A stretch of 45,560 bases of DNA from contig JAJEEM010000009.1 in NCBI GenBank assembly GCA_022820995.1, positions 1-45,560 on the forward strand. Direction: 5' to 3'. Shown piece by piece: positions 25,305-36,000 of this stretch. The DNA is from Gemmatimonadota bacterium (GTDB lineage Bacteria > Gemmatimonadota > Gemmatimonadetes > Palauibacterales > Palauibacteraceae). Under the pieces are notes generated by a model, which saw only the letters and a list, made by a program, of their open reading frames with translations, was not told the origin of the DNA and did no database searches. Position 1 is the first letter of the stretch; every line of letters starts with the position of its first letter. The position numbers were made by a program, and so were the translations under genes.

Positions 25305-26978
25305 CTACTGCACCCGTTCGAAGCGCAGATCCCAGACGCGTCCCTGACTCAGGCTCGCCTGCGTGACCCGACCGCTTTCGTCGCGCCGGAAGATGAACGT
25401 GCTGCCGCCCTGCCGGAACGCGTCCGGGTACACCGGCACCAGCGACGGTCCGTCTCCGTACCGGTCCCTCAATACCAGACCGCCGTCTTCGACCGCGACC
25501 CAGTACGTGACCTCCGCTTCGTCGCTGTGGTAGGCGCCCACGTAGGCGGCCAGGTCCGACGCGGTGGGCTCGAACCCGTCCACGGGTTCGATTCTCACGC
25601 CATCGGCGACCGGCGTGTCCATGGTGGCCCCGGGCCTCGCTCCGCCGTCGGCCGCGGCGTCGAAGACGATGGATACGCCCGCCGGTGAGGCGAATTCGGT
25701 CTCGCTCATGGCCGTGAGGGGCATCCCGCCCGGCCCTCCGCCCATGCGGAGCGAGGCGCCGTCCGCCGTCAACTCCATGAACTGGCCCGTGCGGGTGTCG
25801 CGGTATCCGCCGGCGAGGGCGGCGACGCGAACCGGGTCGACGTCCGCGCCCGCGGGATCCTCCGACGCTTCCTCGCTGACGGCGTCCCCGAGGTAGAGGT
25901 CGGCCACCGCGCGCGCGAGCCCGCCGGGGTTGGCCTCGCCCACGTTGCACATCACCGACACCGCGAGCCCGTGATCGGGGAAGCGGGTGAGGAAGCCCCG
26001 GTACGCCGCGGTTCCTCCGGAGTGCTGGACCTCGCGCACGCCCTTGTAATCGCCGACGAAAAGCCCGCCCGCGTAGCTGATCCGCCGCCCCGAGTCGAGC
26101 ATCCCCTGCTCGTGCATGAGCCGGATGAACTCGGGCCCGCCGACTTCGCCCGTGTCGAGGTTGCGGGTGAACCTGAGAAGGTCGCCGACCGTCGTGAGGA
26201 GACCGCCGTTCCCGTGCACGTTTTCGAACGGCATCAGCATGTGCCATTCGCCGTCGTCGCCGCGCCGGTATCCGATCGAGCGCTCCTCGACGATCTCGGT
26301 GAAATCGTCCCGCCACTGTGTCTTCGTCATTCCGAGGGGGCGGAAGATCCGCTCCTGCGAGAACTCGTCGAAGGTCTGTCCGGTCACCCGCTCCACGAGC
26401 ATCGCCTGGAGGTTGTATCCAGTGTTCGTGTACGAGTAGTAGCGGCCCGGCTCGTAGTTGAGGGCGCGCTGGCGGCTCGCGATGTCGAGCGCGTGCTTGT
26501 GCGTGTGGATTCGGGTCGTCCGCGCCCAGCCGTGGATGCCGGCGACCGACCCCCAGTCGCGGAGCCCGCTCGTGTGATGGATGAGCATCCGCACCGTGAT
26601 GGGCTCGCCGTAGTCGGGCATCTCGGGGAAGTACTCCCGGATGTCGTCGTCGAGGTCGATGCGTCCGTCGAGCGCGAGCAGGATCGTGGCCGCCGCGGTG
26701 AACTGTTTCGAGACGGAGCCCGGCTCGAACACGGTCTCGGGCGTGTTCGGCAGGTCCCACTCGAGGTTCGCCATGCCGTAGGCGCGCGCCATGACCTGCT
26801 GTCCGTCCCGCGAGACGGCGAAGGCGCACCCGGGGCCGTCCGAAGCGCTGTAGTCCGCGAAGACGGCGTCGAGCGCCGCCAGTTCGACGGCCCCTCCGGA
26901 CGGATCGTCGCGATTCGCCTCCGCGCAGGCGAGTCCCGCGGCGAGGGGAAGGATGAGGGTCCAGGGTCGTGTCTTCAT
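25305..26978 (-). CDS. Serine hydrolase, class C beta-lactamase/D-aminopeptidase family
   Basis: The 557-residue protein has an export signal (MKTRPWTLILPLAAGLACAEA; possible but non-ideal lipobox). Its beta-lactamase-type domain carries all three active-site elements: S88-V-S-K91 (EPGSVSKQFTAA), Y183-T-N185 (YYSYTNTGYN) and the HSGG at about 319-322 replacing KTG. A separate C-terminal beta domain spans about 390-557, as in DppA-independent D-aminopeptidases and other S12 members. Possible substrates are D-amino-acid peptides, esters or cell-wall fragments. An AGGAGGA site precedes the ATG. It is the last gene of the minus-strand run from 29808, 153 nt after CapA. Confidence 0.88.
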   Translation of the reverse strand: MKTRPWTLILPLAAGLACAEANRDDPSGGAVELAALDAVFADYSASDGPGCAFAVSRDGQQVMARAYGMANLEWDLPNTPETVFEPGSVSKQFTAAATILLALDGRIDLDDDIREYFPEMPDYGEPITVRMLIHHTSGLRDWGSVAGIHGWARTTRIHTHKHALDIASRQRALNYEPGRYYSYTNTGYNLQAMLVERVTGQTFDEFSQERIFRPLGMTKTQWRDDFTEIVEERSIGYRRGDDGEWHMLMPFENVHGNGGLLTTVGDLLRFTRNLDTGEVGGPEFIRLMHEQGMLDSGRRISYAGGLFVGDYKGVREVQHSGGTAAYRGFLTRFPDHGLAVSVMCNVGEANPGGLARAVADLYLGDAVSEEASEDPAGADVDPVRVAALAGGYRDTRTGQFMELTADGASLRMGGGPGGMPLTAMSETEFASPAGVSIVFDAAADGGARPGATMDTPVADGVRIEPVDGFEPTASDLAAYVGAYHSDEAEVTYWVAVEDGGLVLRDRYGDGPSLVPVYPDAFRQGGSTFIFRRDESGRVTQASLSQGRVWDLRFERVQ

Positions 26979-27131
26979 CGTCTTCCTCCTGACTGAATGG
27001 CGCCACTCGCCGTGTCGTCGCCGGCCGAAGCCGTCTGCGCCGCCGGTAGTGCAATGTCGGTGCGCGCCCCCGCCACGTCGAGATCCCGGCGACCGCGTCC
27101 CGGCCAAGTCCCGGAACGGAGCGGCCGGATC

Positions 27132-28361
27132 TCAGCGCGAGACGTCGATGACTCCGGCGTTGCCTTCGATTCGCAGCGTCGTCCCCAACGCGGCCGAGCG
27201 CGCGCGAATGTCCTCGAGCAGGATACGGGCGGCTTCGCCTTCGAGCAGATAAGGCTGGGACAGGGCGTCTCCGCGCCCCGCGACGGGGAGGACATCCAGC
27301 TGCGTGACGCCCTCCGCGCCGAGGTGCAGCCGGACTGCAATGTTGTCCATCCAGTAGTCGTGACCATGCCCGAAGATGAAGTTCCCCATCGAATAAACGA
27401 TCGGTTTGCCGTCGCGAACCTCGATCCCGCGCGGAACGTGGGGATGGTGGCCCAGGATCGCGTCGGCGCCGGCGTCGAGCACGTCGTGCGCGAAGTCCCG
27501 CATTCCCGGATGCACGTCCTGGCTGTTCTCGATCCCCCAGTGGAAGCTCACCGCGACGAAATCGACGCGGTCGCGTACCCGGGCGATGTCTTCCCGAATC
27601 AGGAGCGGGTCCATGGGAACGACACCCGACTGGCTCGATGTCGCGAACGAGGACCCGCCGTCGTTCACGAACTGCGCGTAGGCGAGAAACGCGACACGGA
27701 GCCCGCCACGTTCGATGATCCAGGGGCGGCGGGCGTCGGCGAGGTTGTGCCCCGTGCCCGCGTGGCCGACTCCCGCCCGGCGCAGGTGATGGATCGTGTC
27801 GAGCAGCCCTTCCCCTTCGGCGTCGAGCGAGTGGTTGTTCGCCGTCGCCACTACGTCGATCCCCGCCCAGGCCAGGGCGTCGGCGAAGGCCGATGGGGTA
27901 CGGAAGGCGCCGCTCCAGCGGGCGTCGTCCGAGAGCGGCGTTTCAAGGTTGGCGAAGGCGACGTCCGCGTCGCGCAGGAGGTCGGCCGCGCCGTGAAACG
28001 GATAGCGCGCCTCTTCCTGCGCATCCTCGAAGGAGAGGCCGTAGTGATGGGCGCGGAGGTGGTGCGCATCTTCCGTGATCAGGGTCGTATCGAGCGCCGC
28101 CTCGAGAACGTCGCGGGAATCCGGCGTCGCGGCATAAGGCACGCGGATCCAGCCGTCGCCGCGGTGCCAGAGCACGTTACTGCGGCCCGACGGGGCCGCG
28201 TCGTAGTACATGGACGGCGGCTTCGTCGCCCGCGACCATTCGATGTCTCCGACTGCGAGGATCGTAATCTCCTGGCCGAAAACAGGTTGCGGTACAACGG
28301 CCGCCACGGTGCAGCCCGCCGCCAGGAGCGAGCGGACAACGTATTCTCCGATTGCGGGCAT
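27132..28361 (-). CDS. CapA-family (poly-gamma-glutamate synthesis-type) metallophosphatase-like protein
   Basis: The 409-residue precursor has a signal peptide (MPAIGEYVVRSLLAAGCTVAAVVPQPVFGQ). The CapA fold follows: ITILAVGDIEW, VAFANLETPLSD, VVATANNHSLDAEGEGLLDT, FVAVSFHWGIEN, AILGHHPHVPRGIEV and KPIVYSMGNFIFG. The Asp/His/Asn clusters resemble metal-binding sites of calcineurin-like phosphoesterases. CapA proteins take part in poly-gamma-glutamate synthesis or export, but many homologues act elsewhere, and no capB or capC is seen here. It lies 22 nt after the Tat amidohydrolase on the same strand. I choose the Met at 28361, which begins the signal peptide. Confidence 0.87.
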   Translation of the reverse strand: MPAIGEYVVRSLLAAGCTVAAVVPQPVFGQEITILAVGDIEWSRATKPPSMYYDAAPSGRSNVLWHRGDGWIRVPYAATPDSRDVLEAALDTTLITEDAHHLRAHHYGLSFEDAQEEARYPFHGAADLLRDADVAFANLETPLSDDARWSGAFRTPSAFADALAWAGIDVVATANNHSLDAEGEGLLDTIHHLRRAGVGHAGTGHNLADARRPWIIERGGLRVAFLAYAQFVNDGGSSFATSSQSGVVPMDPLLIREDIARVRDRVDFVAVSFHWGIENSQDVHPGMRDFAHDVLDAGADAILGHHPHVPRGIEVRDGKPIVYSMGNFIFGHGHDYWMDNIAVRLHLGAEGVTQLDVLPVAGRGDALSQPYLLEGEAARILLEDIRARSAALGTTLRIEGNAGVIDVSR

Positions 28362-28383
28362 CAGGCGTCTCCGGTTGCGGGGA

Positions 28384-29808
28384 CTACTCGGTCGGGGCCG
28401 CCGCCAGGATCCCGGCGGGATCGAGGGCGCGTCCGGCGCGGACGACGGTCCGGATGCGTCTCGTGTTGCGGATGTCCTCGAGAGGGTCCGCTTCGAGCAG
28501 TACGAGATCGGCCTCCAGGCCCGCCTCGACGGCTCCCCGGTTCCCATCCTCTTTCAGAATCCGCGCGTTTTCGAGCGTGGCGGCGGACAGGACTTCCCGC
28601 GCCGGCATGCCGGCTTCGACGAGAAACTCCATCTCGTGGTGGAGCGAGGCGCCCGGCGCGACCTGCGGCTCGGGGGCGTCGGTCCCGACGAGCAACTGAA
28701 CGCCGGCGTCGTGCAGCATGCCGGTGAGCCTCAGGTATTTCTCCCACGTCCCCTCGCGGACGGAGACGGGCGCGGCGCCCCAGTCCAGGCTTCGCCGCTC
28801 CCGGTCCCTGTCCCAGAACGCCCTGAGTCTGGCCGGCATGGGGTCGTGGTCGGGGTGTGCGTAGACCTCCGGGAGGTCCATGAAGAGGAGCGTGCCCCAG
28901 AAGACCATGAGCGTCGGGTCGACGCGCGCGCCGTGTTCGGCGATGACGTCGATGAGGCGCCGCGCCTCGTCCGAGTCGAGGTTGATCGAATGGCGGTCGT
29001 CGGGGTCGTCCAGGAGGAAGTTGGACACCGTGTAGATGTGCTCGATGCAGTCGAGCCCGTCGCGAACGGCGTCCGCCGTATGGTAGTCGAGGAGGTGCCC
29101 GCTCACGACGAGGCCATGCTCGTGGCCGGCCTCGATCACGCGGCGTCCGACGTCGCGCCCGGCGCCGACATAGAGCTTGAGCGTCTTCACGCCCCACGCC
29201 GCCATGTCCGCGACGAAGGGGTCCACGTAGGCGGGCGTCGCCAGGTACCAGCCGACGTCGGGATGCCAGGGCGGGTTGCCGTCGATGAGGAAGCTGCACC
29301 GGAAAAGGTTCGGAGAGATCTCCGGGTGGTCCTCGGCGTAGCGTTCGATGAGGCGCTGAGCCGGGACGTTGTCTCCCGTGCTCCGGATCGACGTGACCCC
29401 GTGTCCGAGGTAGAAGGGCAGGACCTCGTCGCCGGTCATGTGCGACTGGTAGAGGATGTGGGTGACGTGGACGTGGGCGTCGATGAGCCCGGGGAGGACG
29501 AAGAGGCCGGCCCCGTCGATGCGCGCCGCGCCCGCGGCGGCGCCGGAATCCGCGTTCAACTCGGCGGCGGGGGCGACGGCTTCGATCCGGCCGGCCCGGA
29601 CGAGGACGCTCGTGTCCGGGCGCATGGCGCCGGCCCGGACGTCAAAGACGCTGGCCCGGTCGATGAGCAGGGGAGGACCCGGCGCCTCTCCGGCGGAGTC
29701 GCCGGTTGCCGTTGCCGCCCGCCGGTCGTCCCCGCCACAGCCGAGCGCGAGCCCGGCGCCGGCCAGGGTGGCGCCCCGCATGAAGTCGCGGCGGTCGATG
29801 GCGGCCAC
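28384..29808 (-). CDS. Tat-exported amidohydrolase
   Basis: The 474-residue protein begins with a twin-arginine signal (IDRRDFMRGATLAGAGLALGCGG), possibly with lipid attachment at C24. A metal-dependent amidohydrolase follows: LIDAHVHVTH (HxH), VKTLKLYVGAG (barrel lysine), VVSGHLLDYH, LDCIEHIYTV and LLVGTDAPEPQV (barrel Asp). The C-terminal ADLVLLEADPLEDIRNTRRIRTVVRAGR is typical of imidazolonepropionase/prolidase-like amidohydrolases. Tat export suggests folding with bound metal before secretion. The GTG start at 29808 is needed to include the twin arginines, yet no Shine-Dalgarno is visible. CapA follows 22 nt later. Confidence 0.88.
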   Translation of the reverse strand: MAAIDRRDFMRGATLAGAGLALGCGGDDRRAATATGDSAGEAPGPPLLIDRASVFDVRAGAMRPDTSVLVRAGRIEAVAPAAELNADSGAAAGAARIDGAGLFVLPGLIDAHVHVTHILYQSHMTGDEVLPFYLGHGVTSIRSTGDNVPAQRLIERYAEDHPEISPNLFRCSFLIDGNPPWHPDVGWYLATPAYVDPFVADMAAWGVKTLKLYVGAGRDVGRRVIEAGHEHGLVVSGHLLDYHTADAVRDGLDCIEHIYTVSNFLLDDPDDRHSINLDSDEARRLIDVIAEHGARVDPTLMVFWGTLLFMDLPEVYAHPDHDPMPARLRAFWDRDRERRSLDWGAAPVSVREGTWEKYLRLTGMLHDAGVQLLVGTDAPEPQVAPGASLHHEMEFLVEAGMPAREVLSAATLENARILKEDGNRGAVEAGLEADLVLLEADPLEDIRNTRRIRTVVRAGRALDPAGILAAAPTE

Positions 29809-29904
29809 GGGTGGCTACGCGGAGGTGCAGCGGCGCAAGAGCGTCATTTCTGAGGATCGTCCGCGGCCCTCGGCGGCGTCAAGCGGCGCACCGTGCATGC
29901 GGAG

Positions 29905-29934
29905 TTGATAGCGCGTTGCGTCCGCGGCGATAGG
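29905..29934 (+). promoter_or_regulatory. Candidate promoter giving a near-leaderless addB transcript
   Basis: TTGATA (29905-29910) matches five of six -35 bases, and GATAGG (29929-29934) is a weak -10 at 18-nt spacing. Transcription would begin close to the ATG at 29943, and no ribosome-binding site is visible there. The -10 match is poor, so this is tentative. Confidence 0.3.
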
Positions 29935-29942
29935 TTGTGTCC

Positions 29943-32900
29943 ATGCCCGCTCCTTCCGCCCGCTTCATCGTCTCCCCAACCGCCGCCGCGCGCTTCGCCG
30001 CCGCGCGGAAATGGCTCGGAGGGCAACCCTCCGCGGCGGGCGTGACGATCATCGGCGAGACGCTGTCGGGGCCTCACGAACTGCTCCTGCGCGGGGTCCG
30101 GACGGCCGGGGCCGCGATGGGCTGGCGCCGCACGACGCTGCGCCTGCTGGCCCGCGACGTCGCGCTCTCGCGGCTCGCTTCCGATGGGAGGGCGCTCGGA
30201 GACTCGGTGGCCCGCGACGCCATCGTCGCGCGCACGCTGGCCGGGCTCGAGCGGGGGAAACTGGGGCGGTTGGCGGCGGTGTCGGACACGCCCGGCTTCG
30301 TTCGCGCCACGGGACGAGCGCTGGATGCCCTTCGCATGGCGGGCATCACGCCGTCGGAGGTCGCCCCCGTCGACGCGGACCTCGCCGCCTTTTTCGAAGC
30401 GGTCGAGGCGGAGTGGCGGACGGCGGGACTCGCGGATCGGGCAGGGGCGTTCGAGGCCGTGCTGTCGGCCCTCCGCGATCCGGAATCCGGCAAGGCGGTC
30501 GCGGGTGACCGTTTCATGATTCTCGACGCCCGGATCTGGACGGCACTGGAGGGGCGGTTCGTCGCGGCCCTCATCGGGCGGGGCTGCGAGTTGCTGGCGA
30601 CCGTCCCCGAGGGGGATGAGCGCACGCGGCGCGCGCTGGAAGAAGCGGGCGCGCGCCGCACCGATCCGCCCGCGACCGATGGGGCCGCCACCGGGGCGAT
30701 CGGACGACTTCACGCGCACCTCTTCGGCTCGGCGCCGTCCGAATCCGCGGCGGACGATGCGGTCACCGTGTTCTCCGCTCCGGGCGAGGGCCGGGAAGCC
30801 GTGGAGATCGCCCGGAGGCTCACCGCGCTCGCCGAGGCCGGAACGCCCTTCGATCGGTGCGCGATCCTTCTCCGGCAGCCGGAGGACTATCGACCGTATC
30901 TGGAGGAGGCCCTCAATCGCGCGGGAATCCGGCCCTGGTTCGCGCGCGGCGTGCCGCGTCCGGATCCGGCGGGCCGGGCCTTCCTCGCTCTTCTCCGGTG
31001 CCGGGCCGAGGACTACTCGGCGCTTCGCTTCTCGGAGTACGTCTCGATCGGCGAGGTGCCGGGCGGGGGAGAGGACGCGGAACGGGTGCCGCGCCGCTGG
31101 GAGCGGCTGCTCGTCGACGCGGCCGTTGTCGGTGGCCTGGATCGATGGGAGCGGCGACTCGATGGTCTCGCTGCGGAACTCGAATTCAAGCGCGCCGCGC
31201 TGGAAGCGGAGGACGCCGAGAACCCGCGTCTCGCATGGATCGACGGAACGCGCGCCAATCTCGCTTCGCTCCGGGAATACGCCTTGCCGCTGCTGTCGGA
31301 GCTGTCCGAACTGCCCGCGGAGGCCCGGTGGGAGCGCTGGCTGGCCGCGCTGACCCCCCTTGCCGCCCGCTCGCTTCGGCGGCCCGGCAACGTACTCGCC
31401 GCGTTGTCCGGCCTCGCGCCGATGGGGCCTCTGGGCCCGGTGAAGCTGGACGAGGTCTTGCGCGTCCTCACGCCCCGGCTTCTGGAGGCTCCCGAGCCGC
31501 CACCCGCGAGCCGCTACGGCCGCGTGTTCATCGGGCCCATCGATGCGGCACGGGGACTCGCCTTCGATGTCGTGTTCGTCCCCGGCATGGCCGAGCGCGT
31601 GTTCCCCCCCAAGATCGGGGAGGACCCGATCCTGCTCGACGAGATGCGGCGCCGGCTGGCTCCCGGCCGTCTCTCGACGAACCGCGACCGCGTACAGCAT
31701 GAGCGACTCGCATTCAGGATTGCCGTCGGGGCGGCGCGGAAGCAGGTCGTCCTCTCCTACCCGCGCATCGACGCCATGAAGACCCGGCCCCGGGTTCCCT
31801 CCTTCTACGCCCTCGAGGCGATTCGCGCCGCGGAAGGCCGGCTGCCCGGCTTCGAGGTGCTCGCGCAGCGGGCGGAGGAAGTCTCCGACGCGCGGATCGG
31901 ATGGCCGGCGCCGAAGTCCCGCGCGCAGGCGATCGACGAAGCCGAGTACGACCTTGCGGTGCTCGACGAACTCGACGGGCACGATCTCCGCGGGGAACGA
32001 GCGGTGAAGGCCGCGGGCCATCTCCTCCACTCGAACCCCCATCTCGCGCGTGCCCTCCGCTTCCGCGCCTACCGCTGGGAGGTGCCGCGCTGGACGTGGG
32101 CGGACGGACTCATCCAGCTCTCCGAACGGGCGGCGGAAGCGCTGGCGGAGCGGTCGCCCGGCGAACGTCCGTACTCGGCGACGGCGCTGCAGCACTTCGC
32201 GGCGTGTCCCTACCGCTTCTATCTCCAGGCGATCCAGGGGCTGCGCCCGCGCGAGGAACCGGTGGGGATCGAGGCGCTCGATCCGCTGCAGCGCGGTTCG
32301 CTCGTGCACCAGGTCCAGTTCGAACTCCTGACCCGGCTCCAGGCCGAAAGCACGAAGGAGCGGCCCCTGCTTCCGGTGGGTCCGGAGAACGACGCGCGGG
32401 TATCCGAACTCCTCGAGGAGGTGCTCGAGAAGGTGGCGGGGGATTTTCGCGATCGTCTCGTGCCCGCGATCGGCCGGGTCTGGGACGACGGCATCGAAGC
32501 GATCCGACAGGACCTGCGGGAGTGGCTGCGGCACGAGAGCGACAGCAAATCGCCGTTCGAGCCGTGGCGCTTCGAGCTCTCCTTCGGGCTCCCCCGGGAC
32601 CCCGACCGCGACGCGCACTCCGTCGGGGATCCCGTAGACCTGGCCGTCGGACTGAAGCTCCGCGGCGCCATCGACCTGATCGAACGGACCCCGGCCGGGG
32701 TCCTGCGGGTCACGGACCACAAGACGGGCCGTTACCGGGCAAAGGCGGGCGCCACGATCCAGGGAGGCGAACTCCTGCAGCCGGTCCTCTACGCGCTCGC
32801 CGCCCAGACGCTCTTCCCGGAACAGCGCGTGGAATCGGGCCGGCTCTACTACTGCACCGCGGATGGCGAATTCCGGGACCACGTCGTGCCGCTCGACGAC

Positions 32901-33095
32901 CGGGCGCTCGAGGCGGCCGGAATCCTGGGCGAGATCGTGAGCGGGGCCTTCGAGGCCGGGAGCTTTCCGGCGCTTCCGCGCGAGGACGCCTGCCGCTGGT
33001 GCGACTACCGGCAGGTCTGCGGGCCCGATGAGGAACGTCGCACCCGGAACAAGCCCCCGCCCGTCCATCTGCGGCGCCTGAGGGAGTACCCGTGA
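29943..33095 (+). CDS. addB: AddB-type PD-(D/E)XK nuclease, Fe-S subunit of AddAB
   Basis: The 1050-residue protein has a degenerate helicase-like N-terminal part (FIVSPTAAARFAAARKWL) and a C-terminal RecB-type nuclease. GAIDLIERTPAGVLRVTDHKTGR includes D925-H-K927. Four cysteines fit the AddB iron-sulfur cluster: C755 (HFAACPYRFYL), then C1017, C1020 and C1026 (CRWCDYRQVC). Between them is the family motif PGMAERVFPPKIGEDPILLD. With AddA it would process double-strand DNA ends for recombination. A GTG at 29937 is an alternative start 6 nt earlier. Its stop overlaps the addA GTG (GTGA). Confidence 0.88.
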   Translation: MPAPSARFIVSPTAAARFAAARKWLGGQPSAAGVTIIGETLSGPHELLLRGVRTAGAAMGWRRTTLRLLARDVALSRLASDGRALGDSVARDAIVARTLAGLERGKLGRLAAVSDTPGFVRATGRALDALRMAGITPSEVAPVDADLAAFFEAVEAEWRTAGLADRAGAFEAVLSALRDPESGKAVAGDRFMILDARIWTALEGRFVAALIGRGCELLATVPEGDERTRRALEEAGARRTDPPATDGAATGAIGRLHAHLFGSAPSESAADDAVTVFSAPGEGREAVEIARRLTALAEAGTPFDRCAILLRQPEDYRPYLEEALNRAGIRPWFARGVPRPDPAGRAFLALLRCRAEDYSALRFSEYVSIGEVPGGGEDAERVPRRWERLLVDAAVVGGLDRWERRLDGLAAELEFKRAALEAEDAENPRLAWIDGTRANLASLREYALPLLSELSELPAEARWERWLAALTPLAARSLRRPGNVLAALSGLAPMGPLGPVKLDEVLRVLTPRLLEAPEPPPASRYGRVFIGPIDAARGLAFDVVFVPGMAERVFPPKIGEDPILLDEMRRRLAPGRLSTNRDRVQHERLAFRIAVGAARKQVVLSYPRIDAMKTRPRVPSFYALEAIRAAEGRLPGFEVLAQRAEEVSDARIGWPAPKSRAQAIDEAEYDLAVLDELDGHDLRGERAVKAAGHLLHSNPHLARALRFRAYRWEVPRWTWADGLIQLSERAAEALAERSPGERPYSATALQHFAACPYRFYLQAIQGLRPREEPVGIEALDPLQRGSLVHQVQFELLTRLQAESTKERPLLPVGPENDARVSELLEEVLEKVAGDFRDRLVPAIGRVWDDGIEAIRQDLREWLRHESDSKSPFEPWRFELSFGLPRDPDRDAHSVGDPVDLAVGLKLRGAIDLIERTPAGVLRVTDHKTGRYRAKAGATIQGGELLQPVLYALAAQTLFPEQRVESGRLYYCTADGEFRDHVVPLDDRALEAAGILGEIVSGAFEAGSFPALPREDACRWCDYRQVCGPDEERRTRNKPPPVHLRRLREYP

Positions 33096-36000
33096 CCCCG
33101 CCTGGCCGCCTCGCCGACCAGGAGGCCCGCGACGCGATCCTGAACGATCTCGACGACACCCTCTTCGTCGAGGCGGCGGCGGGCACGGGGAAGACGACCG
33201 CGCTCACGGGCCGGATCGTCGAGGTGCTGAAGCACGGCCTGGGCACGCTGGAGGACATCGTCGCCGTCACCTTCACCGAGAAGGCGGCCGGCGAGATGAA
33301 GCTCCGGCTGCGGGCGGCCATCGAGGAGGCGCGGGTGGCCGAGGAGAACGGGGAAGCCCGTGAGCGCCTCTCGCGTGCGCTGGGCCACCTGGAACTCGCC
33401 CATATCGGCACGATCCACGGCTTCTGTGCGGACCTGCTGCGGGAGCGGCCGATCGAGGCCGGCGTCGATCCCGCCTTCCGGGTCGCCGCCGAGGACGAAG
33501 CCGGCCGTCTCCTCGATGGCGCCTTCGCGAGCTGGTTCGAGGGCGCGCTGGCGGATCCCGGTCCCGGCGTGAGGAGGGCGTTGCGCCGTCACTATCCGCG
33601 GAATTCGGGCGGTCCGCGCGCGGCCCTGCGGGCGGCGGCCGGCAGTCTCGTGGACCAGCGCGACTTCGACGCGCCGTGGTCCGGACCCGAGTGGGACCGG
33701 GAGGCCGAACTCGACCGCGCCCTCGACCTCCTGCGGGAACTTGCCGCCTTCGCCCCGCTGGCCTCCCGTCCGGAAGACTATCTCACGCAGAACCTGCGCC
33801 ACATCGAACGCGGCGTGCGCGAAATCGAACTGAGGGAAAAAACGCGCGGACGCGACTACGACTACCTGGAAGCCTGGCTGCGGCCCTTCGTACGCGCGCG
33901 CTGGCGCGGCTGGTTCTGGCGCGGCTTCCGCTCGCGGGATTTCGGCGGCGGCCTCGCGAAGGCGGACGTCGTCTGGCGCCGCGACGAGGTTCGCGCGGAA
34001 GTCGAGGCGATCCTCCAGACGGCGGATGCGGACCTGGCGGCGCACCTCCGCGACGAACTCTGGCCCGTAACGGAGCGATACGAGCAGGCGAAGCGACGCG
34101 ACGGGTGCCTCGACTTCGTGGACCTCCTGATCCGGGCCCGGGGCCTCCTTCGCGACAACTCGCAGATCCGGAGGCACTACCGGGAACGCTTCACGCGGTT
34201 CTTCGTCGACGAATTCCAGGACACCGATCCGCTGCAGGTCGAGATCCTCCTGCTCCTGTCCGGCGAGGACCCGGACGAAACGCGGCCGGAGCGCATCGTG
34301 CCCAAGCGCGGCAAGCTCTTCATCGTCGGCGATCCGAAGCAGTCGATCTACCGCTTCCGTCGGGCCGACGTGATGCTGTACGAGAGGACGAAACGCCGCC
34401 TGGAGGAGGCGGATGCCCGGGTGCTGCACCTGTCCACGAGCTTCCGGTCGCAGCCGCGCCTGCAGACCGCCGTGAACGGGGCGTTCGCGACGCGCATGAA
34501 GGCGAGCGAGGACGGCAGCCAGGCGGCCTACGTGCCGCTCGCGCCGTTCCGCGAGGACACCCGGAGCCAGCCCGCCATCATCGCCCTGCCGGTCCCGGCG
34601 CCGTATGGACGCTTCGGCAAGATCCGCGGAATCGAGATCGAGGAATCCCTGCCCGTCGCGGTCGCGGAGATGGTGCGCTGGCTGGTCCACGAGTCGGGAT
34701 GGGTCGTGACGGAACGGGAGCGTCCGGAGGATCCGGTCCCGGTCCAGGCGCGCCACATCTGCCTCCTCTTCCGCCGCTTTCAGAAGTGGGGAGAGGACGT
34801 GACGCGACCCTACGTGCGCGCGCTCGAGGCCCGCGCCATTCCGCATGTGCTGGTCGGCGGCCGTTCGTACCATGACCGCGAGGAGGTGCTCGCCGTCCGG
34901 AACGCGCTCACGGCCATCGAGTGGCCGGACGATCGGCTGGCGGTCTACGCCGCGCTCCGGGGTCCGCTCTTCTCGCTCGGCGACCGCGCGTTGTTCGAGT
35001 TCGGCGTCGACGCGGGTCCGCTGCATCCCCTCGCCGAGTGGGAGCCGGGCGGCGGAAACGGCCGAACGGAGGGCGAAGCGGCTCTGAAGCCTGAACTGCG
35101 GGACGTGGCGGCGGTTCTCGGGCTCCTCGGCGACCTCCACCGGCATCGGAACCGGCGCCCGATTCCGGAGACCGTCCGGCGTCTGCTCTCGGCCGCGCGC
35201 GCCCACGCGGGCATCGCGATCTGGCCCACGGGCGAGCAGGCGCTGGCCAACGTCCTCCGGCTCGTCGACCGGGCGCGCGCGTTCGAGCGCGGGGGCAGCG
35301 CGTCCTTCCGCGCGTTTCTCGACCGGCTAGAGGACGAAGCCGAACGCGGGCAGTCCGAGGAGGCGCCCATCGTGGAGGAGGGGACCGAGGGCGTGAGGAT
35401 GATGACCGTACACAAGGCCAAGGGCCTCGAGTTCCCGGTCGTCATCCTGGCGGACATGACCTGCGCCGCGGCGCACGAGCCGCCATCGCGCCACATGGAC
35501 GCCGCCCGGCGCCTCTGGGCTCAGCGCCTCTGCGGCGCGACCCCCCGCGACATCCTGGACAACGCCGAGGTCGAGCGACGCCGCGAGATGGCCGAAGCCG
35601 ACCGGCTCGCGTACGTGGCGGCCACGCGGGCGCGCGACCTCCTCATCGTGCCGGCTCTCGGAGACGGCCGCGACGGCCGCGGCGGATTCTCCGGGGAAGA
35701 TGGTGAATGGTGGCTCGAATCACTTAATCCGGCGGTGTACCCGCCACACGGTGCGCGCCGACGGCCGTCCTCCGCCAAGAGTCTGGGAGCTCCGGCCTTC
35801 GGCGCCGAATCGGTTCTCGACCGTCCGGACGGGAAGGGCGGCCAGCGCCCCACGCCGCGCGACTCGGTCGCGCCGGGGCTGCATGCCGCTGAAGCGGGAA
35901 CGGACATCGTCTGGTGGGATCCCGCCGCGCTCGATCTCGACGTGGATCCGCGCGCGGGCGATCGCCAGCGCCGATTGCTCGAGGTCGAGAGAGAGGAACA

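Noticed and set aside
27132..28361. Evidence for a poly-gamma-glutamate capsule operon
   Set aside because: Only a CapA-family protein is present; capB and capC homologues are not in the window.
29844..33068. Minus-strand open frame of about 1070 codons opposite addB
   Set aside because: The plus strand encodes a convincing AddB with Fe-S cysteines and a nuclease motif; the antisense product is low-complexity and basic.
33005..35206. Minus-strand open frame opposite addA
   Set aside because: addA has all SF1 helicase motifs in order; the antisense frame has no recognisable feature.
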